From the NCBI RefSeq assembly GCF_900111315.1, contig NZ_FOGU01000001.1:310001-374000 (forward strand): 64,000 nucleotides of DNA. The letters are read 5' to 3'. Below, piece by piece: positions 60,945-64,000 of the stretch. The notes under the pieces are model-generated. The model did not search any database. It worked only from the letters and a program-made list of their open reading frames with translations, and was not told the DNA's origin. Every line of letters begins with the position of its first letter. Position 1 is the stretch's first letter. The position numbers were made by a program, and so were the translations under genes. Source of the stretch: Tranquillimonas rosea (GTDB lineage Bacteria > Pseudomonadota > Alphaproteobacteria > Rhodobacterales > Rhodobacteraceae).

Positions 60945-60946
60945 GC

Positions 60947-61300
60947 TCAGACCGGCAGCAGCGCCGCCGCGATCCGCCGGCCCTCGGACAGCAGCACGTT
61001 GTAGGTGCGGCAGGCCGGGCCGGTCGCCATCGCCTCGACCCCCAGGCCGGCCTCTTCCAGTTCGTCGCGGAGATCGCGGGGGATATGCGCGGTCTCGGCC
61101 CCGGTGCCGACGAACAGCACGTCGACGGTCGCGGCCACCGCGCGCAGGCCCTCGCGGTCGTCGTAGCCGCCCCAGCCCAGAGGGCCCTCGGGCCGGAGAA
61201 GCACCGCCCCCTCGATCACTTCGCCGCCGATCCGGAAGAAGCCCGGACCGTAGCCGTCGATCGGCCGCGAGTCGTCATAGGTCACTTCGTTGAGGCGCAT
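60947..61300 (-). CDS. Mth938-like domain protein (DUF498)
   Basis: 117-residue protein of the Mth938/NDUFAF3-like family. The segment [21 protein letters not shown] is split here as [12 protein letters not shown] and [18 protein letters not shown] and AYNVL-type [17 protein letters not shown] near the end are family marks. Human NDUFAF3 helps assemble complex I; the bacterial role is not established. It precedes ccmA by only 2 bp and follows secF by about 100 bp, so it may share a transcript with both. Confidence 0.9.
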   Translation of the reverse strand: MRLNEVTYDDSRPIDGYGPGFFRIGGEVIEGAVLLRPEGPLGWGGYDDREGLRAVAATVDVLFVGTGAETAHIPRDLRDELEEAGLGVEAMATGPACRTYNVLLSEGRRIAAALLPV

Positions 61301-61402
61301 CTCGCCCTCCTCTCGGCCATGGACGGGCGGCGCGGACCGTGCCGGCGCCGCCTCCTGTTGTCCGGAACGTAGGCGCGGCCGCGGCCGGAGCCAAGCCGGC
61401 CG

Positions 61403-62374
61403 TCAGCTCTCGACGTTTGCGAACTGGTTGCCGCCGGTCTTGTCGGGCTTGGACCAGTCGCGCTTGGTTCCCAGCAGCAGGACGATGTTCTTGGCGACAT
61501 AGACCGAGGAATAGGTGCCGACGATGACGCCCCAGGTGATCGCGAAGACGAAGCCGCGGATCACGTCGCCGCCCAGCACCAGCAGCGCGATCAATGCGAT
61601 CAGCGTCGTGCCGCTGGTCATCACGGTCCGCGCCAGCGTCTCATTCACCGACAGGTTCATCACGTCGCGCAGGGGCTTGGTCTTGTACTTGATCAGGTTC
61701 TCGCGGACGCGGTCGAAGATCACCACCGTGTCGTTGATCGAATAGCCCACGATCGTCAGCAGCGCCGCGATCGTCGCCAGGTCGAAGCGGATCTGCAGCA
61801 GGCTGAAGATGCCGATCGTCAGGATCACGTCATGGAACAGCGCGGCCACCGCGCCGACCGAGAACTGCCACTCGAAGCGCAGCCAGATATAGATCAGGAT
61901 CGCCAGCAGCGACGCGCCCACGGCAAGGAAGGCGGTCTCGACCAGTTCGCCCGAGACCTTAGGCCCGACGCTTTCCACAGAGGTGAAGCTGACCGACGGG
62001 TCGACCTCCTGCAGGGCGGTCTCGATCTCGGACACGGTGTCGGCGGGGACGCTCTCCTGCCCCTCCTGCGCCTGGATGCGGATCATCGCGACGTTCTCGT
62101 CGGGACCGAACGAGGGATCGAAGACCTCGCTGATCGCCACGTCGCCCAGGCCCAGGGGCTGAAGCGCGTCGCGATATTCGCCGACATCCACCGCCTCGGT
62201 CGACTCGGTGCGGATCGTGGTGCCGCCCTGGAAGTCGATGCCGAAGTTCAGACCGACGGTCAGCCACAGCACCAGCGCGGCCAGCACGGCGACGATCGAC
62301 CCGCCGAGCGTCGCCCGCGAATAGCGGAAGAAGTCGAAATTGGTGGTCTCGGGGACGAGTTTCAGGCGCTTCAT
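61403..62374 (-). CDS. secF: Protein translocase subunit SecF
   Basis: 323-residue RND-type SecF. Six helices, with the large periplasmic P1 loop after the first helix; NFGIDFQGGTTI is the family motif in the first loop, and VGYSINDTVVIFDRVREN marks helix 4-5. With SecD it pulls substrates across the membrane using the proton gradient. It is 3 bp downstream of secD and translated with it. The C-terminus extends about 10 residues past the last helix. Confidence 0.96.
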   Translation of the reverse strand: MKRLKLVPETTNFDFFRYSRATLGGSIVAVLAALVLWLTVGLNFGIDFQGGTTIRTESTEAVDVGEYRDALQPLGLGDVAISEVFDPSFGPDENVAMIRIQAQEGQESVPADTVSEIETALQEVDPSVSFTSVESVGPKVSGELVETAFLAVGASLLAILIYIWLRFEWQFSVGAVAALFHDVILTIGIFSLLQIRFDLATIAALLTIVGYSINDTVVIFDRVRENLIKYKTKPLRDVMNLSVNETLARTVMTSGTTLIALIALLVLGGDVIRGFVFAITWGVIVGTYSSVYVAKNIVLLLGTKRDWSKPDKTGGNQFANVES

Positions 62375-62377
62375 GGC

Positions 62378-64000
62378 TCAGACCTCGATTGTCTTCGGGC
62401 GGGCGCGCTCGAACCAGGTGACGATCAGCAGCCGCGTGACGAAGATCGCCGTGAAGATCGAGGTGACGATGCCGAAGCCCAGCGTCACGGCAAAGCCGCG
62501 GACCGGGCCCGAGCCCATGGTGAACAGGATGACCGCGATGATCAGCGTGGTGATGTTGGCGTCGATGATCGCCGACAGCGCGCGCTCGTAGCCCAGCTCG
62601 ATCGCCCGGCTCGGACCCCGCGCGGTCCGCATCTCTTCGCGGATTCGCTCGAACACCAGCACGTTGGCATCCACCGCCATGCCGATGGTCAGGACGATCC
62701 CGGCGATGCCCGGCAAGGTCAGCGTCGCGCCGATGGCGCTCAGCAGGCCGAACAGCAGACCGACGTTCAGCAGCAGCGCGATATTGGCGAAGATGCCGAA
62801 CAGGCCATAGCTCGCCCCCATGAAGACCAGCACCGCGGCGAAGGCGACGATGCAGGCGATGCGGCCCGCCTCGATGCTGTCCTGGCCCAGCTCGGGGCCG
62901 ACCGTCCGCTCTTCGAGAAAGCTCAGCTCGGCCGGCAGCGCGCCGGCGCGCAGCAGAACCGCCAGCTCGGTCGATTCCTCGACCGTGAAGTCGCCGGTGA
63001 TGATGCCCGAACCGCCGGGAATGTGGTCCTGGATGACCGGGGCGCTGATGACCTCGTCGTCCAGCACGATGGCGAAGGGGCTGCCGATGTTCTCGGCGGT
63101 GTAGTCGCCGAAGGCGCGCGCCCCCTGCGGGTTGAAGCGAAAGTTCACCGCGGGCCGGCCGTTCTGGTCGAACGAGGGCTGCGCGTCGGTGAGGTTCTCG
63201 CCCGACACGACGGGCGAGCCGTCGACGATGTAGAACAGACCTTCCTGGTTCAGTGCCGGCAGGATGTCCTGTCCCGGCCCGACATTGGCCTCGGCATCCT
63301 GGGTGCGGCCCTCGACCGGGTGGAAGGTGAGCTGCGCGGTGGTGCCGATCAGGTCCTTCAGCTCGCCGGCAGACCCGATGCCCGGCACCTGGATCAGGAT
63401 GCGGTCCTCGCCCTGGCGCTGGATGTTCGGCTCGCGCGTGCCGACCTCGTCGATCCGGCGGCGCACGATCTCGAGGCTCTGGCGCACGGTCCGGTCGTCG
63501 GTCGCGGCGCGTTCCGCCTCGCTCAGCTGCACGACGATCTCGTCATCCTGTCCGGCGACGGTGATGTCGTCCTGTACCGCGCCGGTGACCGAAGAGACCG
63601 GCTGCGCCAGGTCGCGGACGATCTGCAGCGCCTGCTGCATCCCCTCGGGGCGCGAGATGCGCACCCGCAGCACGCCCGGCTCGGTCTCGACGCGGCGGAT
63701 CGTGCCGACCTCGTCACGGGCGTCGCGCAGCGCGTCGCGCACGCTGGGCCAGTAGGCATCCATGCGTTGTTCGTAGACGTCCTCGACCTGCACCTCGGCA
63801 AGCAGGTGCGCCCCGCCGCGCAGGTCGAGGCCGAGATTGACCAGCCCCGAGGGCAGCCAGTCGGGCCACTGCCCGGCCTCGGCGGCGCGTTCGGGGGTCG
63901 AGCCCTGCTGCACGATCGCCCGCTCGGCGTCGTTCGACGTCTCGACACGGCCGTAGAACAGGTTCGGCATCGCGTAGAGCAGACCCAGGACCACGAGGCC
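62378..64000 (-). CDS. secD: Protein translocase subunit SecD, 5' end outside window
   Basis: 540 residues visible, lacking only a short N-terminal part beyond the window edge (the first helix begins right at the edge; the ATG inside it at 63994 is not the start). Periplasmic P1 region with NLGLDLRGGAHLLAEVQVED, then the helical domain with the GMAVDANVLVFERIREEM motif. It works with SecF and YajC. The full protein is probably about 550 residues. The downstream order secD-secF-Mth938-like-ccmA is common in Rhodobacteraceae as I recall. Confidence 0.96.
   Translation of the reverse strand, partial: GLVVLGLLYAMPNLFYGRVETSNDAERAIVQQGSTPERAAEAGQWPDWLPSGLVNLGLDLRGGAHLLAEVQVEDVYEQRMDAYWPSVRDALRDARDEVGTIRRVETEPGVLRVRISRPEGMQQALQIVRDLAQPVSSVTGAVQDDITVAGQDDEIVVQLSEAERAATDDRTVRQSLEIVRRRIDEVGTREPNIQRQGEDRILIQVPGIGSAGELKDLIGTTAQLTFHPVEGRTQDAEANVGPGQDILPALNQEGLFYIVDGSPVVSGENLTDAQPSFDQNGRPAVNFRFNPQGARAFGDYTAENIGSPFAIVLDDEVISAPVIQDHIPGGSGIITGDFTVEESTELAVLLRAGALPAELSFLEERTVGPELGQDSIEAGRIACIVAFAAVLVFMGASYGLFGIFANIALLLNVGLLFGLLSAIGATLTLPGIAGIVLTIGMAVDANVLVFERIREEMRTARGPSRAIELGYERALSAIIDANITTLIIAVILFTMGSGPVRGFAVTLGFGIVTSIFTAIFVTRLLIVTWFERARPKTIEV

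Overview
The window is ordinary chromosomal backbone from a high-GC alphaproteobacterium, most likely a Rhodobacteraceae/Roseobacter-group member. Supporting signs are a circularly permuted (two-piece) tmRNA gene, SspB-alpha, the zeta-type F1-ATPase inhibitor (DUF1476), a GTTC-N7-GTTC LexA box, separate domains of a split B12-dependent methionine synthase, the sspB-fumC-DUF4169-ribbon-helix-helix order, and a long RNase E. I see no insertion sequence, prophage, CRISPR array or conjugation gene. Most long open frames that overlap the genes listed here are antisense or frame-shifted shadows caused by the high GC content.

Layout. 0-2.3 kb: end of a DsbA-like oxidoreductase, then TadE- and TadG-like pseudopilin genes on the minus strand. 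2.4-6.7 kb: ssrA (tmRNA), chromate transporter, sspB, fumC, DUF4169 and a ribbon-helix-helix protein. 6.7-10.8 kb: small exported protein, cytochrome P450 with a membrane-bound serine-hydrolase-like partner, ccdA and a TusA-like protein. 10.8-19.5 kb: rne, a DctD/DctB-type two-component system, purQ-purS-purC and the zeta inhibitor. 19.7-24.4 kb: homocysteine methyltransferase, an SOS-boxed radical SAM gene, a corrinoid protein, a small membrane protein, DUF1638 and SufE. 24.5-30 kb: lipoprotein, mltG, fabF, acpP, fabG, fabD. 30-32.7 kb: cytochrome b561-YceI fusion, a second YceI and a membrane protein.

32.9-34.2 kb: rpsF-rpsR-rplI. 34.2-38.8 kb: AGCS transporter with a universal stress protein, a PQQ sugar dehydrogenase and a periplasmic purine-nucleoside-permease-family protein. 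39-40.6 kb: tig and tRNA-Leu(UAG). 40.7-44.8 kb: Hint-domain protein, divergent polysaccharide deacetylase, trpG-trpD without trpC. 44.9-49.3 kb: NAD(P)HX repair enzyme, glnB-glnA and an unknown membrane protein. 49.3-54.5 kb: proton antiporter, GH13 alpha-glucosidase, lipid A-type acyltransferase and DUF1223. 54.7-64 kb: acnA, ccmABCDG for cytochrome c maturation, a Mth938-like protein, secF and the 3' part of secD, which runs off the window.

Functional links. tmRNA and SspB are the tagging and delivery arms of trans-translation/ClpXP and lie 1.5 kb apart. FabD-FabG-AcpP-FabF supply fatty acid elongation in one co-directional block. CcmABCDG, CcdA and DsbA-like proteins serve periplasmic heme and thiol chemistry. 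GlnB-GlnA form the nitrogen-assimilation pair. The most interesting points are the split methionine synthase neighbourhood with unexplained partners, the SOS-box radical SAM gene, a NtrC-family regulator without its GAFTGA loop, a Hint protein without its catalytic cysteine, and a small family of intergenic repeats (five copies), one of which sits at an apparent break in the trp operon. I did not find a clearly new multi-gene system.
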